This document shows positions 47,148-58,043 of a stretch of 64,000 nt of DNA, piece after piece. The notes beneath the pieces were generated by a model. The model saw only the letters and a program-made list of their open reading frames with translations, did not search any database and was not told where the DNA came from. A program made the position numbers and the translations under genes. This DNA is from Zygnema cylindricum (Eukaryota; Streptophyta; Zygnematophyceae; Zygnematales; Zygnemataceae), in the NCBI GenBank assembly GCA_037447655.1, contig JBBHKE010002836.1:1-64000 (forward strand), in the 5' to 3' direction. Numbering within the stretch: the stretch's first letter is position 1; every line of letters starts with the position of its first letter.

Positions 47148-48137
47148 TTATCCCCAAAAGTGAATGCCCTCTACTACACCCAGCTTCTTCATTTCCCTCA
47201 GTCTATCAAAATGCACATGTCCCAAACGCTTAAGCCAGATCATCAAGCTCGGAACACCACCATAATAAGCACTCTTCTTTTCATTACTTAGGTTAAGCCT
47301 AAACATTCCTTGGCTACCCTTATCAGCTGTGAAGTAGACTTCATCACCATCATTAGCTATAAAGACTCCCTTTCTAGTGAAGGTATCAAAATCCTTGTCA
47401 TCTAATACAGAAGTAGACACAAGATTCTTACTCAACTGAGGAATGTAGAGCACATCTGAGAAGGTGAGAATAGAGGTCTTACCCTCCACTAAGAATTTCA
47501 GATCCACAGATCCCACTAGATCTGTGGTAACTACTCTCCCATCCCTATACTCTATTTCAACAGTAGGGATTTTTCTTAGCTTAGTGAAGAGGTGCTTGTC
47601 ACGACACATATGCATGGATGCACCTGAGTTGATGATCCATCCCTCCTCTGGTGCTTCCCGAATGGCTCCAAAGGCACACTTTAGTTTTCGAGGGATCTCT
47701 TTCTCCTCTAGATTCTCATCAAGAAGAAACTCCCCGTCCTCCTCCTCAGAGGACTCGTCCTCCTCAGTCTCTCCTTTCACTCGTGTGACCACAAGTGCTT
47801 TCTTCTTTTCTCCGGAAGAACCACCTCCACGATTTTCTTGGAGCCTCAACTTCGATAGCTTGATGCAATCAGCTATGAAGTGCCCCGGCTTTTTGCAGAA
47901 ATAACAAAGGCCCTTTGAAGTCCTCGGTTCTCCAAATTGATCTTTTTCCCCTTTGAAGCTATGGTTCGGCTTCTTCGGATCCTTCCTCCACCGGTCAGTT
48001 CCGGCAGCTAGAGCTTGCACGCTCTTTCCTCTTCTTCGGATCTCAATAGTGTTTTCCTGTACAAGTATCATTCGGACCACGGTGCTCCACTTCCAAGCAC
48101 TATCATCCATTTGTTGCTCTCTGTACACTATTTTCAT
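47148..48137 (-). pseudogene. Element A zinc knuckle, protease and pre-integrase region
   Basis: CYFCKKPGHFIADC is the gag CCHC knuckle. WIINSGASMHMCRDKH is the protease site; the catalytic Asp of D-S-G is Asn here, while element B keeps IIDSGA. Then come DVLYIPQLSKNLVS and a degenerate LGHVHFDRLREMKKLGV. The frame begins after a shift from the upstream gag near 48120. Confidence 0.85.
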
Positions 48138-48867
48138 ACTCCTCCGGCAACTTCATGATGAGAGTGTTAACTTTCATCTTCATAGTGCCTGTCCATCTGG
48201 CACTCTCCATCTCCATGTAAAGACAAGAGAGATCGGTGCAATAGTCCAACATCTTTCCTCCTTTGAAACTGTAACTGATCAGCCTTTGCTCAGCCTGCTG
48301 AAGTTCCTGAATGGTGCCAGCTCTATAGATCTCCACTAAGGTCATCCACAGCTCCTCAGCCTTGAAGATTTGAAAGTGAGAAGTTGCCAACGCTTGGGTG
48401 AGGTGCCTCAAAATGAAGTGCCTTGCATTCATGTTGGTGTACTCCCACATCTGAATGTCGTTTTCCTCGGTCTTCACAGCCATCACTCCGGGTGCCATGG
48501 CAATAGGAGTGAGAGGTGTCTCCTTTCCTTTCCCTTTTTCGGACACACTGCTGTCCCCATCATCTGTCTCCTGCGTTGGAGCAGATCGTGCTGCAGAAAA
48601 CCTCACTCCTCCAAACCCTGGTGGAGTTCGTTGAGATGGACGTTTCACTTGTCCACTTACAATACCCCAGTATCGTTTCTCACATAATGCCCCTGTCATC
48701 ATAACTTCCCAGTAAATGATTCCAGATCCGTTGAATATGGGTACCCTAGAGGGTGGGCCCATAACTTGCAGTTCTGTGTCCTCCATTTGGACCAAGAATG
48801 AGGAAGCCTCTAGGTAATTTTTGACTAACCCACTTTCAACGAGAGCAACTGCTACCCTAGCTGACAA
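48103..48867 (-). pseudogene. Element A gag, frame starting inside the LTR
   Basis: Frame of 254 codons. It begins in the 5' LTR (MSARVAVALVESGLVKNYLE), runs through the primer site as QVMGPPSRVPIFNG, and contains Copia gag features (RHFILRHLTQ, EELWMTLVEIY, KLPEEYENSV). It ends early by a frameshift near 48120. The ATG inside the primer site is an alternative start that would give MGPPSRVPIF. Confidence 0.8.
48752..48765 (-). promoter_or_regulatory. Primer-binding site of element A (half tRNA-iMet type)
   Basis: Sense GTTATGGGCCCACC lies one base from the 5' LTR. It has the same sequence and spacing as in element I, 24 kb away. Confidence 0.78.
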
Positions 48868-49764
48868 ATAAATAACCTGACTGCACCCCTGTGCAGTCAG
48901 GACTCCCCTGAGTCCACAACAAAAAAATCAATGAAAACGCCTTACCAGGCGATTAATTCTCAAGCGGCAAAGATGCCAATATTTATAGAAGATTGTTGGG
49001 AGAGAGGCTGCTACCTCCTCAATCCACTAAGTCCCAAACCCTCTCACAACCCCTATCTACTGAAGTACGGGACCAATCAGAAGACTGTATAGTACACAAA
49101 AGTACCATGGCCGATGTATTTTTCATACGGCCTGTGTACGAAAAGGCCATGGAGTGGACGCCTGTCTCCTCCGAACTTGTCCTCACGCTCCCCAGGATTC
49201 CGGCTTCCCAATGACGTATTGCCACGTGTCGCCAGGTTATGTTATATCCGCAAACCGCCAAAGCGGTCATTCCATGATCTCGGCGATAATGTGAGCCGTC
49301 GGATCTAAGTAGGCTTTAATTCCCAACCGTTCAAAACAAATGTCCGGTATATTTGTTTCGTGCGCACTTTAATTTCCCAACTAGTTTCTATGTATCCTAT
49401 TTGTAATTCCGTTAATCTGATTAGTCGTCTATCTATTGTTTAAATAGCTATCAAACCCTATGTATCCTAACGGACTACTACGACAGACTGGTAAGGGTTG
49501 ACGGCTATGCCTCGCCCTACCGGTCAGAGGTTCGAGTCCTACCGGACTCAACCTTTTTGGTTGAGAGTCACTTAGGTCACTCTTAAGCCCTACCTATGGA
49601 GCTAAGGCAGCCATGGCTCCACCGCCCTCTCTCTCTTTTAGTGACTACAACAAGTATGTGGGTCAGAGAGACAAGGTGGAGGCAAGCTGCCTCTTGCTTT
49701 TCTTTTCCTTCTTATTTTAATTAAGACCTAGAAAATTCTTCCCCTAAATCTTGTGATTTCAACA
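48767..49764 (-). repeat. 5' LTR of element A
   Basis: 998 bp, sense TGTTGAAATC...TGCA. It contains the stem-loop row at 48851-48915 and an antisense tRNA-like segment with GGTTCGAGTCC at about 49475-49555. Confidence 0.88.
48851..48915 (-). promoter_or_regulatory. Row of LTR stem-loops in element A
   Basis: Plus-strand view: GCTA-CCC-TAGC (48851-48861); CTGACTGCAC-CCCT-GTGCAGTCAG (48877-48900); GGACTC-CCCT-GAGTCC (48900-48915). A further CGCCT-TACC-AGGCG follows near 48940. In the RNA the loops read AGGG or GGG. Confidence 0.65.
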
Positions 49765-49999
49765 GTTTCGACATCTATTCTTTTATTAAACAAACTATTT
49801 ATCAGAAAAATCAACTAATCTATTTCTATTAAAACTCTGGATAGCCTAGGTAGCCATGGCTCTAGCTTATTCTCCAAATTCTTAGTGACTGCGACAAGTG
49901 TGGGAGTTGGAGATAGAAAGTAGAGGTAGTTTGCCTCGGCTTCTTTCTGTATTTCAATTTAGACCTAGAAAATACTAACAAGAACCATCAGTTTCTACA
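49765..49999 (-). repeat. 3' LTR of element B, proximal piece
   Basis: Continues the LTR interrupted at 43362 (GACATCTATTCTTTTA...TTTCTACA). It is directly followed by B's polypurine tract (sense AATAAGGGGAG, 50000-50010). Confidence 0.85.
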
Positions 50000-50040
50000 C
50001 TCCCCTTATTTTCTAGTCAATCTTTTATTTTAGACCATAC

Positions 50041-53000
50041 TTCTCCCTGCAGAAAATTAGCTTAGGGGAAGGCACAGGTTTTGTCATCATATTTGCTACC
50101 ATCTAACTATCTGGCCGGTACTCTAAACTGATTATTTTGTTTTCTACTTTCTCTCTAACAAAACTGAGTCGAATGTCCATGTGCTTGGCTTTAAAATGAT
50201 GTTTAGGATTGGCAGAAATAGCGATTGTTGCCTGATTATCACAAAAACATTTCTGCACACCACTCTTAAGGTGACCAAGCTCACCAAGCAAAGACTTGAC
50301 CCACATCAATTCTTTTACAGCACAACAAGAGGCCATATACTCAGCCTCCATGGTGGACTAAGCAATAACCTTTAGCTGTTTGCTACTCCAACAGCAAGCC
50401 CCATCACCCATATATAATACATATCCTGAAGTACATCTCCTCATTGGAGCATCACCATAACTGGCATCACTCTAAGTGGTGATGTCGGTATTGTTCCCAC
50501 CTAAATGCAACCATAGATCCCTAGTTCTTATCAAATATCTAAGGACTCTCTTAGCTGCCTACCAATCCCTCTTAGTGGGAGCATTTAAACTTCTACTCAG
50601 CACTCCTACAGCTGCAGCTAAATCCGACCGGGTACAATTCATAAAATAGATTAGACTTCCCACTACTTGTCTGTAAAGAATACTCTGCATGAACTTTTGT
50701 TCTTCATGAGATAATTCCTTGTCTAAGACTATGCCTCCTTCTTCCTAACTCCCCTCACTTCCCTTCTTTAACTCCATTGGAGTTGTACAACTATTAGCTT
50801 TATCCATGTGAAATTTTTCAAGCATGTTGCCTATTTCTTTTTTTTTAGTCAATCTTATAATCTTTCTTTTTCGGTTTTTTTCTACTTGAACTCCCAAAAT
50901 ATATCTTGCTTCCCCCATATCCTTTATTTCAAATCTCCCCTTAAGATCGGTTTTCAGTTTATTAATTTTTTCCATTGATTTACTTAAAACAAGCAAATCA
51001 TCAACATAAATTGCAATAAATATAACACCTTCAACATTTTCAAAGATATAGATTGAGTGATGTGAGCAGATCCAGATATATCCCAAACCGGTAAGAAACT
51101 CATCACGCTTCTTATTCCACTGTCGAGGCGCCTGTTTCAAACCATAAAGAGGTTTAATCAGCCAACATACTTTACTCTCCTCTCCTTCCTCCACAAATCC
51201 TTCGGGTTGTCGCATGAAGATCTCCTCCTCCAATTCCCCATGCAAAAAGGTTGTCTTGCTGTCCATCTCGTGCAACTCCAAGTCTTCCGCTGCCGCCAAG
51301 CTGAGAGGTATACGGACGGAGGGAAATCTGACGACCGGGGCAAAGGTTTCCTCGTAGTCGATTCGATTCCTTCTTTCTGTGTAAATCCTTTTGCCACTAA
51401 TCGGGCTTTGTAACGCTCAATTGTGTTATCCGGGTTCAGTTTTAATTTGAAAACCCACTTACAACCGATTGGTTTTCGATTAGGTGGACAGTCCACTAGC
51501 TCCCAAGTATCGGATACCATAATTGAGGCCATCTCCTCATTGATAGTTGTCTTCCACCAGTTCCTTCATGGACAAGTCATCGCCTCTCCATAAGTTTGAG
51601 GTTCATCTTGATGAGATAGTTTTGTTACCTTGTTATTAACTTGTTTTTCTTGCAATCTTTTGCTACTTCTCTTCCCCCCTCACAATCTCTGGCCAGAATA
51701 GATGGTTCTCGTGGGTTCTTTCGAACAATCTCGGCTTCTCCCCTTTCCCTTGATTCCAAATCAGTTTCCACCACGTCTTCTACTTTGGGTAGAGTTGTCA
51801 CTGGAGTTTCCGCATCCGAGTCATTTTCGGTCTGATTTGTACCTACAAGAATGTCATCTTCTCTAAAACCTGGATAGTTAGGGAGCTCAAAGTCATCGGA
51901 ATTTTTTGACTCAAATCTGATGTTTATTGACTTTGTATACTTGAAGGGATCCACAAACTTTCCTTCATCCATAACTACTAGATGCTTTACTAAGATTATA
52001 TCTTCCCTTTTTAGATCATAAACTCTATATCCTTTAACATCTTCATCCTATCCTAATAAGTATCCCGGTTTTCCTTTAGGATCTAGCTTCCAATTAGACC
52101 GATCTGTATCTAGACTGAATACTTGACTGCCGAAAACCTTTAAGTGAGATATATCTGGTTTTCGACCTAACTATCTCTCATGAGGTGTTTGATCATTTAT
52201 AGCTGAAGTAAGAACTCTATTTTGGAGGTAATTAGCACAGTTCATTGCTTGTGCCCAAAACCTTTTTCTTATCTTCTTATCCGACAACATACTTCTAGCA
52301 CTATCACTTAATGTCCTATTTAATCTTTCAGCTACCCCATTCTGTTTCGTGTTTTCTGGAACTGTCTTTTGGTGTTGGACCCCATCTTCCCTCAGAAAAT
52401 CCTCAAACTGGTTAGAAGTATACTCTCCACCATTGTCACTCCTTACTCTCTTGATTGGTGTTTCATGGAGTTTTTCGCTCCATGCTTTATATTATCTAAA
52501 ACAATCCTGAGCTTCTGACTTGTTTTTCAAGAAATACACCCTGGAATACCGAGACGAATCATCAGTGATGGTCATCATAAATTTCTTCCCCCCCGGTGAG
52601 GGCACTTTAGCTGGTCCCCAAATATCTTTGTGCAATAAATCTAGAATTTTGTCTCCCTTATAGATGGTTGTTTTGGGAAAGGGTAATTTGTGTGCTTTAC
52701 CTTGAGCACATCCACTACAATCACTTATATTATCACTCTCACTAAACTGAATCCCTTACACCACTCCAATCTTTTTCATCTCTCTTAAGCTATCTAGATT
52801 CACAAGCCCAAGCCTTTTATGCCATATCATAATATCATGAATACCATCATAATAAAGATTCTTTGTTTCATTACTTAAAATCAGCTTAAACATCCCTTGG
52901 CTACCTTTCTCAGCAATGAAATGGACCTCTTCATCAAAGCTAGCAGTAAAGACTCCTTCCCTAGTGCTAGTAAAAAAACCCTTATCTTCTAATACAGATG

Positions 53001-54345
53001 TAGAGATGAGGTTTTTGTTCAGCTCAATAATAAACAATACATTGGAGAATGTTACTATAGATGTCTTTCTTTCTACTAACACTTTCAGATCTACCGATCC
53101 TATAAGAGTAGTAATGACTATACTCCCATCCCCGTACTCTATCTCTACGGTGGGAATCTTTCTTATCTTATTGATCAGGTGCTTATCCTTACACATGTGC
53201 ATGTAGGCACCTGAATCTATAATGTAGCGTGCTTCACCTTTCAATGCACCGTAAGCACATTTCTGCCATCGTGGAATTTCGACCTCGGTTTTCGCCTCCA
53301 ACTCCTCATCCAATAGGAGCTCATCTTCCTCGTCCTCGGATTCCGCCTCATGTACCTGTGTCACAAGGGCATTTTTCTTTCCTCTCAGGGTTCCACTGTT
53401 CTGCCCCTCCTTTAACCGAAGCTCGGTTAGCTTAGTGCACTTTGCCATATAGTGCCCGGGTTTCTTACAAAAATGACATAAACCTTTGGGAGCCTTTGGT
53501 CCGAACTCGTCGGTCTGATTTTTCAACTCCCTCCCCCCATATTTTCCGACCAGTTTATTGGAATCCTTATTCCTCCAATCCGTCGCAGCTGCCAAGGCTT
53601 GCCCAATCTTTCCTCCCCTTTGGATCTCAATCGTATTCTCCCGAACGAGAATGATCCCTACCACTGATTTTCATATCCACCTTGAGTCAAGCAAGTCCTG
53701 CACACGGTTGACTATGTTCTCGAACTCATCGGGTAGCTTCATCAGTAAACAGTTAACCTTTTCTTTTTCACTAAAATATTTTCCAGCACTCTCTTGCTCC
53801 ATGAAAGTGTGGCAAGCTCATTGCAAAAATCCAACATCTTCCCCCCCTTGTATACATACTCCATAACTTTCTGATCAGCCAACTGTTGTTGCTGAATCGT
53901 ACTACTTCGGTACATCTCTATGAGAGCCATCCAAAGATCGGATGCCCTTTCTACCTGCAAATGAGGACATGCAAGCCCTTGAGTAAGATGGCGGAGGATG
54001 AAGTGCTTTGCCGCCATATTGTTGAAGTCCCAAGTATCAGTAGCATTCTCCTTGTTCCTCGGAATAGGTGACATGAATGCCGAACCTGTTGCTATTGGTG
54101 TGGTCGTCCCCTTTAACCGTTCTTTTGTCCACCACCTCTCGTTCCTTTGTCTCCTCCGTTGAAGATGGATATGCTTTCCTTGTGAATTTGCTTCCTCCAA
54201 ACCCTGGAGGGATTCCAAGACTTGATGGACGCCCCACTCGTCCACTCACTATCCCCCAAAACCTTTTCTCGCATAGAGCTCTTATCATCATTCTTTCTGA
54301 GTATATGAAGCAAGTTCCATTAAAGATGGGTACCCTAGAGGGTGG
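50041..54345 (-). pseudogene. Element B gag-pol remnant
   Basis: From the 5' side: gag with RGPPSRVPIFNGTCF, where the primer-site ATG has become AGG; gag body 54245-53742; zinc knuckle CHFCKKPGHYMAKC and protease YIIDSGAYMHMC with Asp kept (53664-52756); a damaged integrase (52700-52000); RT 51532-50745 with GFTQKEGIE and YVDDLLVLSKSMEK; RNase H 50351-50103 (TMEAEYMA replaced in part by MEAEYMASCC, KAKHMDIRLSFVREK). Many stops and frameshifts are present. Confidence 0.85.
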
Positions 54346-54354
54346 GCCCCTAAC
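54341..54354 (-). promoter_or_regulatory. Primer-binding site of element B (one mismatch)
   Basis: Sense GTTAGGGGCCCACC, one base changed from elements I, A and C (ATG to AGG). It lies one base from the 5' LTR at 54356. Confidence 0.7.
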
Positions 54355-54355
54355 T

Positions 54356-54926
54356 TGAAACTGTAAGACCTCCATAAGTCCTCAGAATGGACAGCTTCTA
54401 AGAAGCTTCTAAGATAACCCTGACCCCTTTGTGTTTCAGCAAGAACAACTGCCACCCGGCAGATAAAAACTCTGACTACCTTCACCCCTGTGAAGACAAG
54501 ACTCCCCTGCGTCTATAGCAAAAAGAATCTCTGAATTTGCTCCCCTGAGCAGTTAAATTAATCATCCTACGTGTTATTATTTAAATAAATAACAAACCTT
54601 ATATTGTGTATCACTAGTCTTAGTCTTAATGGATAAGTCTATCGGCTACCGGGTGCCCAGCGGACCGGCAGGTACCAGGATCAAATCCTGGTTCCGACAT
54701 CTATTCTTTTAGTAAACAAACTATCTATCAAAAAAATCAACTAATCTATTTCCCGTAAACCTCTGGATAGCCAAGGTAGCCATGGCTCTAGCTTCCTCTC
54801 CAAATTCTCAGTGACTGCGACAAGTGTGGGAGTTGGAGAGAGAAGTTAGAGATAGGATGCCTCTGCTTCTTTCTGTATTTCAATTAAGACCTAGAAAATA
54901 CTAACAAGAAACCATCAATTTCTACA
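54356..54926 (-). repeat. 5' LTR of element B
   Basis: 571 bp. The stem-loop row at 54450-54550 comprises TGCC-ACCC-GGCA, CTTCAC-CCCT-GTGAAG, AGACTC-CCCT-GCGTCT and GCTC-CCCT-GAGC. A perfect T-arm-like CCAGG-ATCAAAT-CCTGG sits at 54675-54691 on the plus strand, antisense to the element. Confidence 0.88.
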
Positions 54927-54995
54927 AGATCTACTTCACTCTGCTGATTTTCAAGGAAAAACCGTATTTCTTTTCGGCAAAGATTTTACGGTCAC

Positions 54996-55141
54996 CTTGT
55001 CCGAAGGCACGTGACTTTGGGGACAAGTGAAAATTTTCATTTTTGAGGCGGGTGGAGCGATTCCTTCGCAGATGAAGACCAAAATGTAATCGGGCGGGCG
55101 ATGTCTTTTCCCGGATACTTGGAAAATCGCAATCTTATTTT
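54996..55141 (-). CDS. Possible host exon, unrecognised
   Basis: On the minus strand a TTACAG acceptor and an AAG|GTGACC donor bracket 146 nt. It reads KIAIFQVSGKRHRPPDYILV, then FICEGIAPPASKMKIFTCPQ and SHVPSDK. The composition is that of a conserved globular protein, unlike the surrounding AT-rich DNA. I cannot name the family. Neighbouring exons were not found. Element B lies only about 70 bp away. Confidence 0.3.
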
Positions 55142-55511
55142 CTGTAATGTTTTTTTCAAGAAACTCACGAAAATATAGTACGGCATGGTACAGGCAGGTA
55201 CAAAATTTTGTATTGAACCTCACTTTTTGTTTGATGTAACCATACCCTAAATTGGGAAGTAAAGAATTTCAACATTCCATCACAACCGTCAAATTGATTG
55301 TCTGACGAAAGTTAAAGTGCAGCCAAAAAAATATGTTCACACTTTGTACGGTGAGAAAAACATTAACGCTAATAGCGATACAATGTGTAGGATCAGTACG
55401 ATGTCCGTCATTATTAGCGTAGATATGCTGGTGTTAATACGATATTATAAGACATCACACTAATTTAGTGTGAGAATACGTGGCAGATTTATTATCCATT
55501 CGCCTAATCAG

Positions 55512-55975
55512 CAGTGTTGTGTATCGGCAAGGTTTTTTGCCGATAATCGATATGTACATTTTTGGCTTGCAGATAATCGATATATTTTCACGATGTATTG
55601 ACACCGTTGTTATCGCTGATAGAAAACCGATAATATCATTTTTTTCTCGCCGGTACGGATAACTATCGGCGATTATTGTACAATTCGTACCGTACAATTA
55701 TTTGGTTTATACCGTTGTACTGAAACACAGTTAGCCGGTTACACACAGTACGTACCATATTTTTACACGTGACATATTATGGTATATATATAGAAAAATT
55801 ATAATACAGTATATTACAAATAACTATTATATAGTGTACTAAAGTTTTTCTACGTATCGCCGATACGAAATTTGTTGATCTCCGAGCGATATATCGAAAC
55901 CCCTGATCGTTCGATAACCGATAATTATCAGTATCGGTGTTATCACGACAAATTTCCCCCCGATACACAACACTA
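55512..55975. mobile_element. Non-autonomous element with hAT-like inverted ends
   Basis: CAGTGTTGTGTATCGG (55512-55527) is repeated inverted at 55960-55975. The interior has subterminal CGATAATCGATAT copies in both orientations. Flanks share TAATCAG, close to but not an exact 8-bp duplication. No coding capacity is evident. Confidence 0.6.
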
Positions 55976-56773
55976 CAATAATCAGTATTGTTAACATTAT
56001 TTATTAGGTGCCGGCCATAAAAATGGGACCAAAATATGGTTATTATCTTGAATAGCGATGGGCGTCGTACTCTATTGTAGTGATGTGCAACGAACGAATT
56101 CAAAATCAAAAATGTGTTATATTAGTAATTATCGATGTCAGACCTTAAAAATTCGATATTTATCTGAATATAATTATTTGATTATCGTATACAAGCGACA
56201 CATATTGTGTCTACAAAGTATATGTATCATATGTTAAAGACCAAAATGAAAAATATGTAAAAAAATATTTTTATTTTTTAGGATTTTTTGTAATCTCAAA
56301 AAAGTTTAAAAAAAAATCACTAAGGAAAAAAATATTGTATTTTTAAATCTGAAAAAACTTAAAAACCAAAAAAAAAACCACATTAAAAAGATAAAAAATG
56401 AAAACAAAAATAAAAAAATTGTTTTTTTCCTTTACAAATTTTATAAATCCTCAAAAATAAAAGAAAATTACTTAACAAAAAGGTGGACAACTGGTACGGA
56501 CTTTGTATGACCTAGGTTGAAACCTAATCGTTACTATAATTTTGGTAAAAGAGACATTTCCTCTCTTCCTCCTTACTTCCTTGCGATATAGAGAGCCATG
56601 GTTGTCTAATCTTTCTCTACTCTATCTCGAAGATAAGAATGACCTTTTTCAATATATGATTGTAGAATTGTCGGCCTTAAAATGTCGGTGGGCGAAGCTG
56701 AAGAGGAGAATGACTCACATTGAAAACCGAATATACATAGATCCTCGTTATCTGTTCATAGATAACAAAACAT
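55976..56773. other. AT-rich intergenic, no gene seen
   Basis: Long A- and T-runs occur between 56210 and 56480. No recognised features. Confidence 0.35.
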
Positions 56774-56965
56774 TTGGAACTAGGGTACCAGAAGCTTGCG
56801 CGTGTGACACGTGTACAAGATGGCCTCCACCACCCATTCTCCCACATTTCTTCCAACTTCGCGGCCATCGCTCTTTGGCACCTTCATCTTATGTTCTCTT
56901 TACGGATTTTAGTACCACCAAGTAGTGGAGGTGGCAGTTGGGCTAGAGAGGCTATGGCATGTTGA
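56774..56965 (+). pseudogene. Probable left part of a LINE interrupted by element C
   Basis: The frame ends GGGSWAREAMAC at the insertion site. After removing C and one GTTGA copy, it continues, after a stop, with QRFLHRNWKALYTEHEDG at 62497 and beyond. Identity as LINE rests on the downstream part. Confidence 0.35.
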
Positions 56966-58030
56966 TGAAACTCTAAGACCTCCATAAGTCCTCATGATGG
57001 ACAGCTTCCAAGAAGCCTCTAGGATAACCCTGACCCCTTTGTGTTTCAGCAAGAGCAACTGCCACCCTGGCAAACAAAAACTCTAACCACCTTCACCCTT
57101 GTGAAGACAATACTCCTTGAGTCTATAGCAAAAAGAATCTCTAAATTTGCACCCCTGACGAGGACGTTATGGAGGGTCAAAGTTGACCTTTTGTACAGAA
57201 GCTCTCTGGGAGAGAGGGTCCTATCTACCAATTTTTCTAAGTCTTATCTCTCTCACAAACTCTATCATTTGATGTACGAAACCAATCATATTACTGTGCC
57301 GTACAGAAAGGTACAACTGCAGGTGTACTTTCTGTACGAATACTATACGACATGGCCTAAAAGTCGACACATGTCATATCTGAATTCGCTCCCGTAATCC
57401 CCGGAGATGCCGCGATCCAACGTTATTTTTCCACATGTCATCCTATGTGGCGATGACCACAAACCGTCGAGATTCTCTTCCGCGTTCTCGGCTTTCTTCC
57501 CGGTCTTCTGATTAAATGAAGATTACAATCGCAGCCGTTATAAATACTTGCGCGATATTTGTTTCTTTAAAGAAACAAATGGGCGGTACTTGTTTCTTAC
57601 ATATACCGTAATCTATACTTTTATATAGCTGGATCTATGCATTCCGTAAACAGTTCCAGTTAAACCAATTTTCCTAGGTTGTAATGTTTAAATAAATATC
57701 AAACCCTATAGTATGTATCATTGGTTCTAGACTGAACAGATAAGGCTACCGTCTACCGGCTACCTGACGTCCGCATGTTCCAGGATCAAATTCTGGGGCC
57801 GTCACTATTCCTTTTAGTAAATAAACTACCTATCGGTAAATCAACTAATCTATTACCCGTAAACCTCTGGATAGCCTAGGTAGCCATGGCACTAGCTTCC
57901 TCTCCAACTTCTCAGTGACTACGACAAGTGTGGGAATTGGAGAGAGAAGTTAGAGATAGACTGCCTCGGCTTCTTTCTGTATTTCTATTTAGACCTAGAA
58001 AATGCTTAAAAAGGACCATCAATTTCTACA
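56966..58030 (-). repeat. 3' LTR of element C
   Basis: 1,065 bp. It has stem-loops CTTCAC-CCTT-GTGAAG and ACTC-CTT-GAGT near 57090-57125, and a T-arm-like GGATCAAATTCTGG near 57783. The polypurine tract, sense AATAAGGTAAG, follows at 58031-58041. Confidence 0.87.
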
Positions 58031-58043
58031 CTTACCTTATTTT

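Larger units (their letters stand above)
43363..49764 (-). mobile_element. Copia LTR element A, nested in the 3' LTR of B
   Basis: LTRs are 43363-44416 and 48767-49764. They differ in length mainly through a roughly 56-bp duplication in the left copy and are otherwise very similar, so this is the youngest element. The target duplication is GTTCC (43358-43362) against GTTTC (49765-49769), one change. The intact target is seen in the other LTR of B at about 54691 (GGTTCCGACATC). The interior has all Copia domains, with few but fatal defects. Confidence 0.9.
43022..54926 (-). mobile_element. Copia LTR element B, split by element A
   Basis: The element has a perfect 5-bp target duplication AGATC (43017-43021 and 54927-54931). 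The 5' LTR is 54356-54926 and the 3' LTR is 43022-43362 plus 49765-49999, interrupted by element A. The interior 50000-54355 has the order gag, protease, integrase, RT, RNase H, which is Ty1/Copia. LTRs start TGTAGAAA on the sense strand. The coding region is broken in many places. Confidence 0.9.

Noticed and set aside
54640-54710. Functional tRNA gene in the LTR
   Set aside because: Only the T-arm and B-box are convincing; acceptor and anticodon arms do not fold, and the sequence repeats with the LTR.
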